Assembly (NCBI RefSeq): GCF_018449605.1
Contig: NZ_JAAVUW010000006.1
Location: 1-64,000 of the forward strand
DNA length: 64,000 bases
DNA from: Luteibacter sp. dw_328
GTDB taxonomy: Bacteria > Pseudomonadota > Gammaproteobacteria > Xanthomonadales > Rhodanobacteraceae
Direction: 5' to 3'
Made by a program: the position numbers and the translations under genes. The notes under the pieces were generated by a model, which saw only the letters and a list, made by a program, of their open reading frames with translations, had not been told where the DNA came from and did not search any database. Below, piece after piece: positions 44,687 to 54,199 of this stretch (its first letter is position 1; each line of letters starts with the position of its first letter).

Positions 44687-44845
44687 TCAACGCTTGAGCG
44701 GCTCAATGGGATCATTGTCCTCAGGCGGTTCGGGGTCCGCATCGTACTCGGGCTTATAGCTGCCGGGCTTGCGGATCTCGCTATCCGGGCGGTTCTTGCC
44801 CGGCTCGGCGAAGGGCGGTTGCGGATTGCTCGGGTTGTACGGCAT
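44687..44845 (-). CDS. Small proline-rich acidic protein
   Basis: The 52-residue protein starts at ATG 44845 with GAGG 8-11 nt upstream (MPYNPSNPQPPFAEPGKNRP). It is rich in Pro, Asp and Glu (DADPEPPEDNDPIEPLKR), has no signal or membrane segment, and is probably disordered. A strong terminator follows its stop, which supports a real short transcript. The frame stays open further upstream, but that part is the shadow of mtlD. The function is unknown. Confidence 0.6.
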   Translation of the reverse strand: MPYNPSNPQPPFAEPGKNRPDSEIRKPGSYKPEYDADPEPPEDNDPIEPLKR

Positions 44846-44928
44846 CGGCGGGAACCTCACTCGACTACGGGGAAGGCATCCAACGTAGGTTCGAGGCGGT
44901 GAAGCGCCTGCGACGATACCGTTACCCT

Positions 44929-46413
44929 TTAGTCGACGAGGGCATCGAGGTTCTCCAGCGTCGCGCGCACGCCCTTCTTTTCCAGAGACGTTACATAGAT
45001 GTCGTACTGCTTGCGGAAGCGTCTGTCCTTCGCGGGGAGCGGGCCGACCAGCTCCACGCTTTCGATCAGGGTGTCCTTTGAGCCGCTGTCGATGAGTGGC
45101 TGAACCAGTCGCATCGCGTTGGGCTCCCGCAGCGAATAAGCCTCGCCGTGGTCGTCCTTGCCCACCCGCACATAGCGGTCGAAGGCGGCGAGCAGGAAAG
45201 CCAGGCGTCGCGCATCCTTGCCGTTCTCCAGGCAGGCGGTGATCGTCGGGCCGAGGAAGCCGGGGATCTTCGAACCGCCGTCCAGGCACAAGCGGTCGAG
45301 CTGGTCCGCGATGGAGGCGTTGCTGAAACGATCGAGCAGCTTCTTCTTGTACGGGTCAAGATCCATGCCGGGGAGCGACGTGAGCCAGACGCCGGCGTCC
45401 TCGTTGAGGAAGTCTGTCAGATACGTGTTGAACAGCGGATCCCTCACCGCCACGTCGACCTGCCGATGCCCGGAAAGGAAGGCCGGGTAGGAGAGCATCT
45501 GGTGCGAGCCATTGAGCAGGCGGATCTTCGCGTCTTCATACGGCGAGACGTCGTCGACGATCTGCACACCGTGACGTTCCCAGGCCGGGCGGCCCTGACG
45601 AAACTTGTCTTCAAGCACCCACTGGATGAAGTCTTCGCAGACGACGGGTGCCTTGTCGTCGAGGCCGGTGGCGGCATTGAGCTGGTCGCGTACCTCCGGC
45701 GTGGTCGCCGGCGTGATGCGGTCGACCATGCCGTTGGGGAAATCCACTTCCTCGTCGATCCAGTCGGCCAGTTCCTTCGAGCGCGCGTTGGCGAACGCGA
45801 GCACCGCCTTCTTCGCCTGCGAGCCATTGTGGCGCAGGTTGTCGCAGGACATGACGGTGAACGGTGCGACGCCAGCCTTGCGCCGTGACTCGAGCGCGCC
45901 GACGATGAAGCCGAAGACGCCCCTGGGTGCGTCGGGGTGTTTCAAGTCGTGCGCCACCGTTTCATCGTTGAGGCGGAACGTGCCGTGCTCGTCGATCAGG
46001 TAACCGCCCTCGGTAATCGTCAGCGAGACGATGCGAATGGCCGGGTCTGCCAGGCGTTTGAGCACGGCGTCACCGTCGTCTGGCGCATACAGGTATTCGA
46101 CCATCGCGCCGACGACGTGGGTCTTCCGCACGCCGCGTGGATCGAATTCACTGACCGAGTACAGGCCGCCTTGCGCCTTGAGTGCCTCCGCCAGCGGGCG
46201 ATCGTGCTCGAGAAGGTTGATGCCAAGGATGCCCCATCCGTGCATGTCGACATCGGCCAGGACGTGGTTGGTGTAGATGGCCAGGTGCGCACGGTGAAAA
46301 GCACCGATACCGATGTGCGCGATGCCGGCGGTGACCTTCGTGCGATCGAAGGGCGGTGCATCGACGCCCTGGGGAAGGCGGTCGAGTGTGGCGTTGCCTA
46401 GGGGGACAGACAT
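44929..46413 (-). CDS. mtlD: Mannitol 2-dehydrogenase (polyol-specific long-chain dehydrogenase)
   Basis: The 494-residue NAD-dependent enzyme aligns one residue off the Pseudomonas fluorescens mannitol 2-dehydrogenase. The catalytic Lys is 296 in KIRLLNGSHQ, with Asn192 (SCDN), Asn301 and His304. The nucleotide site is in IAHIGIGAFHRAHLA. It oxidises mannitol, and often arabitol or sorbitol, to the ketose in the cytoplasm. It is last in the mtlE-F-G-K-D operon, 9 nt after mtlK. Confidence 0.93.
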   Translation of the reverse strand: MSVPLGNATLDRLPQGVDAPPFDRTKVTAGIAHIGIGAFHRAHLAIYTNHVLADVDMHGWGILGINLLEHDRPLAEALKAQGGLYSVSEFDPRGVRKTHVVGAMVEYLYAPDDGDAVLKRLADPAIRIVSLTITEGGYLIDEHGTFRLNDETVAHDLKHPDAPRGVFGFIVGALESRRKAGVAPFTVMSCDNLRHNGSQAKKAVLAFANARSKELADWIDEEVDFPNGMVDRITPATTPEVRDQLNAATGLDDKAPVVCEDFIQWVLEDKFRQGRPAWERHGVQIVDDVSPYEDAKIRLLNGSHQMLSYPAFLSGHRQVDVAVRDPLFNTYLTDFLNEDAGVWLTSLPGMDLDPYKKKLLDRFSNASIADQLDRLCLDGGSKIPGFLGPTITACLENGKDARRLAFLLAAFDRYVRVGKDDHGEAYSLREPNAMRLVQPLIDSGSKDTLIESVELVGPLPAKDRRFRKQYDIYVTSLEKKGVRATLENLDALVD

Positions 46414-46422
46414 GAGGCGGTC

Positions 46423-47493
46423 TCAGGGATGATGGATGGCGGCGCCGGAGGCGTCGAACACGTGGGCGTGCGTGAGGTCGAGACGAATGCAGATGTCGCG
46501 TCCCGCGCGCCGCTCGAAATCGCCGTCGGCACGCACGGTGATCGAGCCGACCTGCGGCACATCCACATAGGCATACGTCTCGCTGCCAAGGCGCTCGACG
46601 ACCGAGAGCTTGCCGCTAACCGTTTCGCCGGTGCCGTCACCGTCGCAGACGCGAAGATGCTCGGGCCGGATGCCAATGGTGACCTTGCCATTCAACTGGC
46701 TGGCACCGGGAATGGTCACGTTGTTGCCATTGTCGAGGCGCACGTTGCCGCCTTCGACCGTGGCCTCGAAGAAATTCATCTGTGGCATGCCGAGGAAGCC
46801 GGCCACGAACTTGTTCACCGGATGGTGGTACAGCTCCATGGGCTTGCCGATCTGCGCAATGCGGCCTTCGTTGAAGATGGCAATGCGATCGGCCAACGTC
46901 ATCGCTTCGACCTGGTCGTGCGTGACATAGATCATCGTCGCATTCAGTTCCTGATGCAGCCGCGCGATTTCCAGTCGCGTTGCCGCACGCAGTGCGGCAT
47001 CGAGGTTTGACAGCGGCTCGTCGAAGAGGAACACGCGCGGCTCGCGGGTGATGGCACGTCCGATCGCCACGCGCTGGCGCTGCCCGCCCGACAACGCCGA
47101 GGGTTTGCGGTCGAGGTAAGGTTCCAGCGCGAGAATCTTCGTCGCCCGGCCGAGCTTCTCGTCGATCGCGCGCTGGTCCATCTTCGCCAGCCTCAGTGCG
47201 AACGACATGTTCTCGCGCACGGTCATGTGCGGGTACAGCGCGTAACTCTGGAACACCATGGCCAGATCGCGCTTGTCGACGGCGCGGTCGGTGATGTCGT
47301 CCTTATCGAGAAGGATCTGCCCCTCGTCAGCCTCTTCGAGGCCGGCGATCAGGCGCAGCGTGGTGGACTTGCCGCAGCCGGAGGGGCCAAGGAACACGCA
47401 GAACTCGCGGTCCTCAACGACCAGGTCGATGCCCTTGATGACCTCGACGCCCTCGAACGATTTGCGCAGCGAACGGATTTCCAGACGGGACAT
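46423..47493 (-). CDS. mtlK: Polyol ABC transporter ATP-binding subunit
   Basis: The 356-residue ATPase belongs to the MalK/UgpC group. Walker A GPSGCGKS is at 36-43, signature LSGGQ at 134-138 and Walker B VFLFDEP at about 154-160. A C-terminal regulatory TOBE/OB region follows (IGIRPEHLRV). It energises uptake through MtlF and MtlG. It is 9 nt from mtlG upstream and from mtlD downstream. The mtl name rests on operon order and the MtlD identity; sorbitol or arabitol could be the main substrate. Confidence 0.93.
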   Translation of the reverse strand: MSRLEIRSLRKSFEGVEVIKGIDLVVEDREFCVFLGPSGCGKSTTLRLIAGLEEADEGQILLDKDDITDRAVDKRDLAMVFQSYALYPHMTVRENMSFALRLAKMDQRAIDEKLGRATKILALEPYLDRKPSALSGGQRQRVAIGRAITREPRVFLFDEPLSNLDAALRAATRLEIARLHQELNATMIYVTHDQVEAMTLADRIAIFNEGRIAQIGKPMELYHHPVNKFVAGFLGMPQMNFFEATVEGGNVRLDNGNNVTIPGASQLNGKVTIGIRPEHLRVCDGDGTGETVSGKLSVVERLGSETYAYVDVPQVGSITVRADGDFERRAGRDICIRLDLTHAHVFDASGAAIHHP

Positions 47494-47502
47494 GAGCGAC
47501 TC

Positions 47503-48333
47503 CTATTTGACTGCGCCGAAGGTGAGGCCGCGGACGAGCTGGCGCTGCGACAGCCAGCCGAGCACCAGGATCGGTGCGCAGGCCAGGGTCGACACGGCGG
47601 ACAACTTCGCCCAGAACAGCCCCTCGGGACTCGAGAATGAGGCCACCAGCGCGGTCAGGGGCGCGGCGCTGGCGGTGGTGAGGTTGAGCGACCAGAAGGC
47701 CTCGTTCCACGACAGGATCAGGCAGAGCAGCGCGGTGGAGGCGAGGCCACCGCGACTGACCGGAATCAGCACGCGGAACATCGTCTGACCCGTGCTGGCG
47801 CCATCCATCCGTGCCGCTTCGAGGATGTCGTACGGAATGTCGCGGAAGTAGGTGTAGATCATCCAGACCATGATCGGCAGGTTGATCAGCGCGAAGATGA
47901 TGATCAGCGCCGTCTTCGAATCGAGCATGTTGAGGTCGCGGCAGATCAGGTAGATCGGTACGAGTACACCCACGCTGGGCAGCATCTTCGTCGAGAGCAT
48001 CCACAGCAGGATGTTCTTGGTCTTCAGTGTCGGGTGGTAGGCGAAGGCATAGGCGGCCGGTACCGCGACGATCATGCCGAGGATGGTCGCGCCGCCCGCG
48101 GTAACGATGGAGTTCCATGCGTAGTGCAAATAGTTGGCGCGCGCGAGGATCTGCTCGTAGTTCTCCAGCGTGGGCGTGAAGAAGAAATGCGGCGGCATGC
48201 TGAAGGCGTCGAGCTCGGACTTGAAGCTGGTCAGCAGCATCCAGAGGATGGGAAAGAAGACGACGATCGCGACGATCCATGAAGCGATGATGCGGATCGT
48301 GCGGGCGGTTTGATTGTGTTTGCGCCGGGTCAT
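47503..48333 (-). CDS. mtlG: Polyol ABC transporter permease MtlG
   Basis: The 276-residue inner-membrane permease has six predicted helices and the EAA loop (EAARMDGASTGQTMFRVLIPVSRGG). ATG 48333 has GAGGAG upstream at good spacing; the frame is open further 5' but there it is the shadow of mtlF. It pairs with MtlF to form the channel. It starts 11 nt after the mtlF stop. Confidence 0.92.
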   Translation of the reverse strand: MTRRKHNQTARTIRIIASWIVAIVVFFPILWMLLTSFKSELDAFSMPPHFFFTPTLENYEQILARANYLHYAWNSIVTAGGATILGMIVAVPAAYAFAYHPTLKTKNILLWMLSTKMLPSVGVLVPIYLICRDLNMLDSKTALIIIFALINLPIMVWMIYTYFRDIPYDILEAARMDGASTGQTMFRVLIPVSRGGLASTALLCLILSWNEAFWSLNLTTASAAPLTALVASFSSPEGLFWAKLSAVSTLACAPILVLGWLSQRQLVRGLTFGAVK

Positions 48334-48344
48334 GTCGTTGCTCC

Positions 48345-49219
<875 letters not shown>

Positions 49220-49223
<4 letters not shown>

Positions 49224-50587
49224 TTCGGCGGCTCCTTCGAGATGACCGGTTTCTGGTCGTAGTAGCCGGCACGCTTCATGGTGCGGCTGACGGCGGCGTC
49301 GGCGGTGTGCAGCAGTTGGTCCACATTGCCGCGACCGGCCAGGGCGCCGGCGATCTCGCGGCCGACCAGGGTGGCGACTGCCTGGAACTCGGGAATCGAG
49401 ACGATCTGGATGCCCTTGTATGGCACCGGCTTGAGCGTCGGATGCGACGGGTCGACGGCCTTTAGCGAGTCGTACGTCACCTTGGCGAACGGCGCCGCCG
49501 TCATGTACGCCGGGTTGGCATACGTGGACTCACGCGTGCCCGGCGGCGTGGCCTGAGCGCCGTACTTCTCGGCGACCAGCTTCAAGTACGGCTTGGAGGT
49601 GGCCCAGAGGATGAACTCGCGCGCTGCATCCGGCTGCCTGGTGCTGTCCGGGATGGCCAGCGACCAGACCCACAACCACGACGAACCGCGATCGGTCACC
49701 TCATGGGGCGAGCGTGCGAAGCCGACGTTGCCGACGACCTTGCTCTCCTTCGGATCGGTGACGGTGCCGCCGCCGACGCTCGCGTCCACCCACATGGCGC
49801 ATTTGCCGGAAGCGAAGAGCGCGAGGTTCTCGTTGAAGCCGTTATCGGAGGGGCCCGGTGGGCCGTAATGCTTCAGCAGGTCGACATAGAAATTGACCGC
49901 CTTGTGCCACTCCGGCGTGTCGATCTGCGGATGCCATTGCTCATCGAACCAGCGCCCGCCATAGCTGTTGACGACGGTGCCGAGCAGGGCCATGTTCTCG
50001 CCCCAGCCAGCCTTGCCACGCAGGCATATGCCGTACACGCCGTGATCGGGATCGTGCAGTTTCTGCGCGAAGCCACCGATCTGATCCCAGGTGGGCTCGG
50101 CAGGCATGGTCAGGTTCGCCTTGGCGAACAGGTCCGTGCGGAAGTACGTGATGCTGGCTTCGGCGTAGAAAGGCACGGCGTAGAGATGGTTATCGACCGT
50201 CAGCTGCTCGCGCACGTTCTTGAAGATGTCGTTGGTATCGTAGTCGGCAGGAAGGTTATCCAGCGGCTTGAGCCATTTCTGCGCGCCCCATAGCGGTGCC
50301 TCGTACGCGCCGATGGTGATGACGTCGAACTGTCCGCCATGTGTGGCGATGTCCGTGGTCAGGCGCTGCCGAAGGGTGTTCTCTTCGAGCACGACCCAGT
50401 TCAGGTGCACGCCCGGGTGGCTCTTCTCGTACTCGGACGAGAGCGCCTGCATGCGCACCATGTCCGCGTTGTTCACCGTGCCGATGGTGAGCGTGGTGTC
50501 GGCGTACGCGATCCCGGCTGTTCCCAGCCACGTCGCGAACAGGACGGAGACGACACCTTTTCCAAGGCCGTTCCGATAATCGCTCAT
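49220..50587 (-). CDS. mtlE: Polyol ABC transporter periplasmic binding protein
   Basis: The 455-residue extracellular solute-binding protein (family 1) has a signal peptide ending TAGIAYA (about residue 29). Conserved text includes FDVITIGAYEAPLWGAQKWLKPL and a tryptophan-rich ligand region (GSSWLWVWSLAIP). It delivers polyol to MtlFG. GAGGGAGG lies about 5 nt before the ATG, a strong site fitting a highly expressed binding protein. It is the first gene of mtlEFGKD; the promoter should lie in 50588-50841, where a TATAAA (minus strand, near 50625) is a possible -10. Confidence 0.93.
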
Positions 50588-50841
50588 CTTGCCTCCCTCA
50601 ACGGCGAACCGAATGGATGAGCGTTTATAGGTTCAAGGGCACTACGACCACCAATACGTGTCTCGTCGTTTTCCGGTGAAGATGCGTACTTTTTTGCAGA
50701 TTGAGTGCCTTGCGGGACGTGGAAACGCCCGCTGCGAAGCCGCTAATGCTGCGGTGCAGCACCTCGTGAGAGCAGCAATAAAGTACGTATACAGGCCGGG
50801 CCAGGCAGGGGCGGGCATCTACCGCGTGACGCGGCGCGCCA

Positions 50842-51768
50842 TTACAGGTCGGCAGCGGGTTGCCTGTGTCGCATCCGATATTCGCGCGGCGTCATGCCGG
50901 TGAGGACGAGAAAGCGGCGATTGAAGTTCGACAGGTTACTGAAGCCGACCTCGTAACAGATGTCGGTAATGGACCCTGGGGAAGCCACGAGCTTCTCGCA
51001 TGCGCGTTGCACGCGCGTCTGGTTTACGTAGTCGATGAAGCGGTATCCGGTGTGCTGGTGGAAGAATCGCGAGAAGGCGGTTTCGGACATGCCCAGGCGT
51101 TCGGCCACGGTCTTGAGCGACACGTCGCCAGCGTGGTGTCGGTCGATGAAGGTCACCGCGCGGTGCAGTTTCATCGATTGGCTGGGGTCGGCCGATGCCT
51201 GGAAGGGACGACTGCTCAGAGGTCGTCGTGTGGGGTCGTCGGCGAGGGCTTCGATCATCTCGAAGAAGCTCGCCACGCGACGTAATCCGGGATTCTCCGC
51301 TACCCGGCGGAAGTACGGTTCCAGCTGCCGGCCGAGGTTCGGCGCGAACTCGATCCCGTAGCGTGCTTCCTCCAGCAACAAGGACTTCACGTGCCGGGCC
51401 GAGGGGAAGAACTCGATGCAGCGACGCACGAAGGCTTCCGAGAACAGGATCACGCGATCGCGCAGCGCGGCCGGCTCGCAAGTCGTATCGGTTACCCAGT
51501 TATGCGGCACGTTGGGGCCGGTCAGCATCAGGGTGTACGGCGCGAAGCGGCCTTCGTAGTCGCCTACGTAGGCGGTACCCTCAGTCGCGACGATGAGATG
51601 AAGCTCGTAGGCCGGGTGGTAATGCCAACGGATGAGCCGGCTACGCGAGCCATGATCGAGGTAGTGGATCGACGGTTCGTCCGAGAGGCCGAGCACATCC
51701 TGCTCACGGCCGAGCGCCGAGGTATCGGCCATGGGCGGCGGCAGCGAAAGGGCGGCGCGACGGTTCAT
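50842..51768 (-). CDS. mtlR: AraC-family regulator of the polyol operon
   Basis: The protein is 308 residues from ATG 51768 (MNRRAALSLPPPMADTSALG); ATG 51798 and 51732 are alternatives. An N-terminal cupin-like sensor domain (IRWHYHPAYELHLIVATEG) precedes the two helix-turn-helix units at the C-terminus (VSLKTVAERLGMSETAFSRFF; SITDICYEVGFSNLSNFNRRF). It sits directly upstream of mtlE in the same direction, as MtlR does in Pseudomonas fluorescens, and probably activates mtlEFGKD when a polyol is bound. Confidence 0.88.
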   Translation of the reverse strand: MNRRAALSLPPPMADTSALGREQDVLGLSDEPSIHYLDHGSRSRLIRWHYHPAYELHLIVATEGTAYVGDYEGRFAPYTLMLTGPNVPHNWVTDTTCEPAALRDRVILFSEAFVRRCIEFFPSARHVKSLLLEEARYGIEFAPNLGRQLEPYFRRVAENPGLRRVASFFEMIEALADDPTRRPLSSRPFQASADPSQSMKLHRAVTFIDRHHAGDVSLKTVAERLGMSETAFSRFFHQHTGYRFIDYVNQTRVQRACEKLVASPGSITDICYEVGFSNLSNFNRRFLVLTGMTPREYRMRHRQPAADL

Positions 51769-51815
51769 GCGACCGAGCGTACTCTTTCCTGTTATCAATC
51801 ACCAAGGAGGCGAAT

Positions 51816-52415
51816 ATGAAGGTCCTGATCGTGGGCGCCAACGGCACCCTGGGCAAGGCGGTTGCGACGGAACTGGGTGCTCGGCACGAGATCGTCGGCG
51901 CAAGCCGTTCCCACGGCGACGTGCGCGTCGACCTGCGCGATACGGACAGCGTCGAGGCGATGTTCCTTGATGTGGGGCCGGTCGATGCCGTGATTTCCAC
52001 CGCCGGCAAGGTACCGTTCGCGCCGCTGGGCGAGCTCACCGAGGCGCAGTACCTCGAGGGCCTGCAGGACAAACTGTTCGGCCAGATACGTCTGGTCAAC
52101 GCGGGCACGCCGCATCTGCGCGATGGTGGCTCGTTCACCCTGATCACCGGCATCCTCACCGAGCAGCCGATTCTGTCCGGCGCGGTGGCGAGCACGGTCA
52201 ACGGAGCCGTCGAGGCTTTCGTCCGCGCCGCTGCCATCGAATTACCCCGCGGCATCCGCATCAATGTCGTCAGCCCGACCGTGCTGACCGAAGCGATGCA
52301 TGCCTACGCGCCGTACTTCCGTGGTTTCGAGCCGGTGAGCGCCGCGCGCGCCGCGATGGCGTTCTCGCGGTCGGTCGAGGGTCGACAAACAGGGCAGGTT
52401 TACAAAGTCTGGTGA
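51816..52415 (+). CDS. Atypical short-chain dehydrogenase/reductase
   Basis: The 199-residue protein has a Rossmann start MKVLIVGANGTLGKAVATEL (GANGTLG 7-13) and an SDR-like core with VISTAGKVPF and GIRINVVSPT. It is short for the family, and the usual YxxxK catalytic pair is absent: at that place it reads SGAVASTVNGAVEAF. It may bind NAD(P) with a different chemistry or act as a sensor. ATG 51816 follows AAGGAGG. It is divergent from mtlR over 47 bp, so the polyol regulator may control it. Confidence 0.85.
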   Translation: MKVLIVGANGTLGKAVATELGARHEIVGASRSHGDVRVDLRDTDSVEAMFLDVGPVDAVISTAGKVPFAPLGELTEAQYLEGLQDKLFGQIRLVNAGTPHLRDGGSFTLITGILTEQPILSGAVASTVNGAVEAFVRAAAIELPRGIRINVVSPTVLTEAMHAYAPYFRGFEPVSAARAAMAFSRSVEGRQTGQVYKVW

Positions 52416-52435
52416 GTGTCGGCGCGCGCATGTCC

Positions 52436-52577
52436 TGTGGGAGCCGCTTCAGCGGCGATGGGTGCTCGCGGCACGCGGGCCCGCTGCCGCGGGTTCGCCG
52501 ATGAATCGGCTCCCACAATGAATCGGCTCCCACAATGAATCGGCTCCCACAATGAATCGGCTCCCACAATGAATCGG
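52436..52577. repeat. Intergenic palindromic repeat with an expanded 3' arm
   Basis: A full copy of the palindromic element (TGTGGGAGCCGCTTCAGCGG ... CGCCGATGAATCGGCTCCCA) runs on into a tandem array of its own right-arm end. It lies between the SDR gene and the fimbrial operon. Confidence 0.9.
52502..52577. repeat. 17-bp minisatellite, four full units plus a partial fifth
   Basis: The unit TGAATCGGCTCCCACAA repeats identically at 52502, 52519, 52536 and 52553, then breaks off after TGAATCGG at 52570-52577. It is a head-to-tail array without spacers. Between 52578 and 52762 nothing further is seen except the palindrome at 52727-52738. Confidence 0.95.
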
Positions 52578-52726
52578 TGCCCGTAAATAGGAGTGATCCT
52601 ATGTCGGTCCGACGATGTCATCGATACGATAGCCGACCTCTCAGAACGCGCTCCGGCGGCAGCAGTCAGATAGCTGGCGGGACGCGTCGCACAGCCATGA
52701 CGCATCGCACTGGGCGTGCAGGAGTT

Positions 52727-52738
52727 TTACGGCCGTAA
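52727..52738. promoter_or_regulatory. Perfect 12-bp palindrome upstream of the fimbrial operon
   Basis: TTACGGCCGTAA lies 24 nt before the first fimbrial start and just ahead of its AGGAGA site. It could be an operator or a small leader hairpin; nothing decides between them. Confidence 0.4.
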
Positions 52739-52762
52739 CGGCCTCTTCAGGAGAAGTATCAG

Positions 52763-53407
52763 ATGCGTCATCTTGCATTGTTTACCGGCGTCGCCCTGGC
52801 ATCGCTGGTTCCCGTTTCCGCCATGGCCGACGACACCGCCCATCTCACGGTGACTGGCACGATCTCGCCGGCGGTCTGCAATGTATCGCTGGCAGGTGCC
52901 TCCGAAGTGAAGCTCGATCCGGTGAAGCTGTCGGACTTCACGCCGGGTCAGGATCTGCACCTTCCTGAAAAGACAGCTTCCCTGAGCATCGAGTGCCAGG
53001 GTGCCTCAGCGAAGTTCCGCCTCAAGGCCTCCGATGCCAGGGCGGACCTCGGTATCTCCGCGCCGGGCGCTTCCCATTACAGCCTGGGCTTCAACGAGGA
53101 CGGAAAGAAACCCAACGGCTACTTTGCGCTGAACATCGATGCGGCTTCCATGTCGACGAACAACTTCGTGCTGAAGTCGACCGATGGCGGCCTCGGCGAA
53201 GCCTGGGCGTCGGCGGTGACCGGGCCGGTAGCGTTCGATCACGATGGCGAAGCATTTGCCTTCGCAACGAGTGCGGGGGCCACGGAACCCGCGGATCTCG
53301 CGTCGCTCATCGTGCCGCTGAAAATCAAGGCCGTCCTTGCCAAGGATCCGGTGGTTACCGACGAGGTCGAGCTCGCCGGCCAGGCGACGATCGAAATCTT
53401 TTACTGA
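52763..53407 (+). CDS. Fimbrial subunit, DUF1120-like (first, probable major subunit)
   Basis: The 214-residue precursor has a signal peptide ending SAMA. A pilin-like beta sandwich follows: LTVTGTISPAVCNVSL with Cys and a second Cys in LSIECQG that could form the usual disulfide, ending in GQATIEIFY. The alternating C-terminal motif with a penultimate aromatic fits donor-strand assembly by a chaperone. The DUF1120 call rests on overall pattern. It is the first of six genes and closest to the promoter, so it is probably the major shaft subunit. Confidence 0.8.
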   Translation: MRHLALFTGVALASLVPVSAMADDTAHLTVTGTISPAVCNVSLAGASEVKLDPVKLSDFTPGQDLHLPEKTASLSIECQGASAKFRLKASDARADLGISAPGASHYSLGFNEDGKKPNGYFALNIDAASMSTNNFVLKSTDGGLGEAWASAVTGPVAFDHDGEAFAFATSAGATEPADLASLIVPLKIKAVLAKDPVVTDEVELAGQATIEIFY

Positions 53408-53459
53408 GCAACGGCGTTCCCGGCACCCCGTGCCGGGAACGCGCGTGTGGAGAGCTGAC

Positions 53460-54194
53460 ATGTCGAGAATGATAGCGCCCCACAGGCGGCCGGCGCGCTT
53501 CGTGTTCGCCCTGACGCTGGCCGGACTGTTTTCCGGATTACCTGTGCACGCAGACGGCATGCTGCCGGAAACCTCGGTCGTCCTCGTTTACGAGGAGAAG
53601 GGCGAGGCGGCGATCAAGGTGCGAAACAGCGATACGCGGCCGTCGCTCCTGCACGTTACCCTGCAGGACATCCCCGAAGACGTCGAGCCGTTGCTGTTCG
53701 TTACGCCGCCGGTGTCGCGCGTCGAGCCAGGCCAGGACCAGCTGGTCCGTTTCATCCTGCGCCATACCAAACCACTGACGACGCAGCGTCTCAAACGCGT
53801 CGTGTTCGAAGGCATCCCGCCGAAGAACAAGCTCGAACCGGGCCGTGCCACCGTGGCGGTGAATATCCGACAGAACCTCCCGGTCATCGTGCATCCGAAA
53901 GGGCTTCCCTTGAACCGCGAACCGTGGACGGGTCTTACCTGGTCGATCGCGAACGGCGAGCTGACCGTTCGTAACGACACGCCTTATGTCGTGCGCATGG
54001 GCCAGGAAGTGCATTTGCTGCCGACGATGGCGTCGGTGAAGGTTCCCTCCGCGTACGTGCTGCCGGGTGCCCACCACGTAGTCCCGATTCCCGAGGCGGC
54101 GCACGCTTCCATGTCGGTTCGCCTGTATCCCGCGACGGTCTATGGTTTTGCCGTGGACGCGTACGATGCACCGTTGACCACGGTCGCCCGCTAA
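53460..54194 (+). CDS. Periplasmic fimbrial chaperone
   Basis: The 244-residue precursor has a signal peptide ending LPVHA. The N-terminal immunoglobulin-like domain has LPETSVVLVYEEKGEAAIKVRN and the basic RLKRVVFEGIPP region that replaces the usual F1-G1 edge. A second domain (PWTGLTWSIANGELTVRND) follows. It should cap subunits in the periplasm and hand them to the usher. The ATG at 53460 is 52 nt after the first subunit, and the usher starts 5 nt after its stop. Confidence 0.9.
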   Translation: MSRMIAPHRRPARFVFALTLAGLFSGLPVHADGMLPETSVVLVYEEKGEAAIKVRNSDTRPSLLHVTLQDIPEDVEPLLFVTPPVSRVEPGQDQLVRFILRHTKPLTTQRLKRVVFEGIPPKNKLEPGRATVAVNIRQNLPVIVHPKGLPLNREPWTGLTWSIANGELTVRNDTPYVVRMGQEVHLLPTMASVKVPSAYVLPGAHHVVPIPEAAHASMSVRLYPATVYGFAVDAYDAPLTTVAR

Positions 54195-54199
54195 GCACC

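Noticed and set aside
44687-45289. A 200-residue reading that includes the small proline-rich gene
   Set aside because: Everything upstream of ATG 44845 lies over mtlD in another frame. Only the last 52 codons have their own ribosome-binding site and terminator.
52502-52577. CRISPR array
   Set aside because: The 17-bp units are directly adjacent with no unique spacers and no cas genes nearby, so it is a minisatellite.
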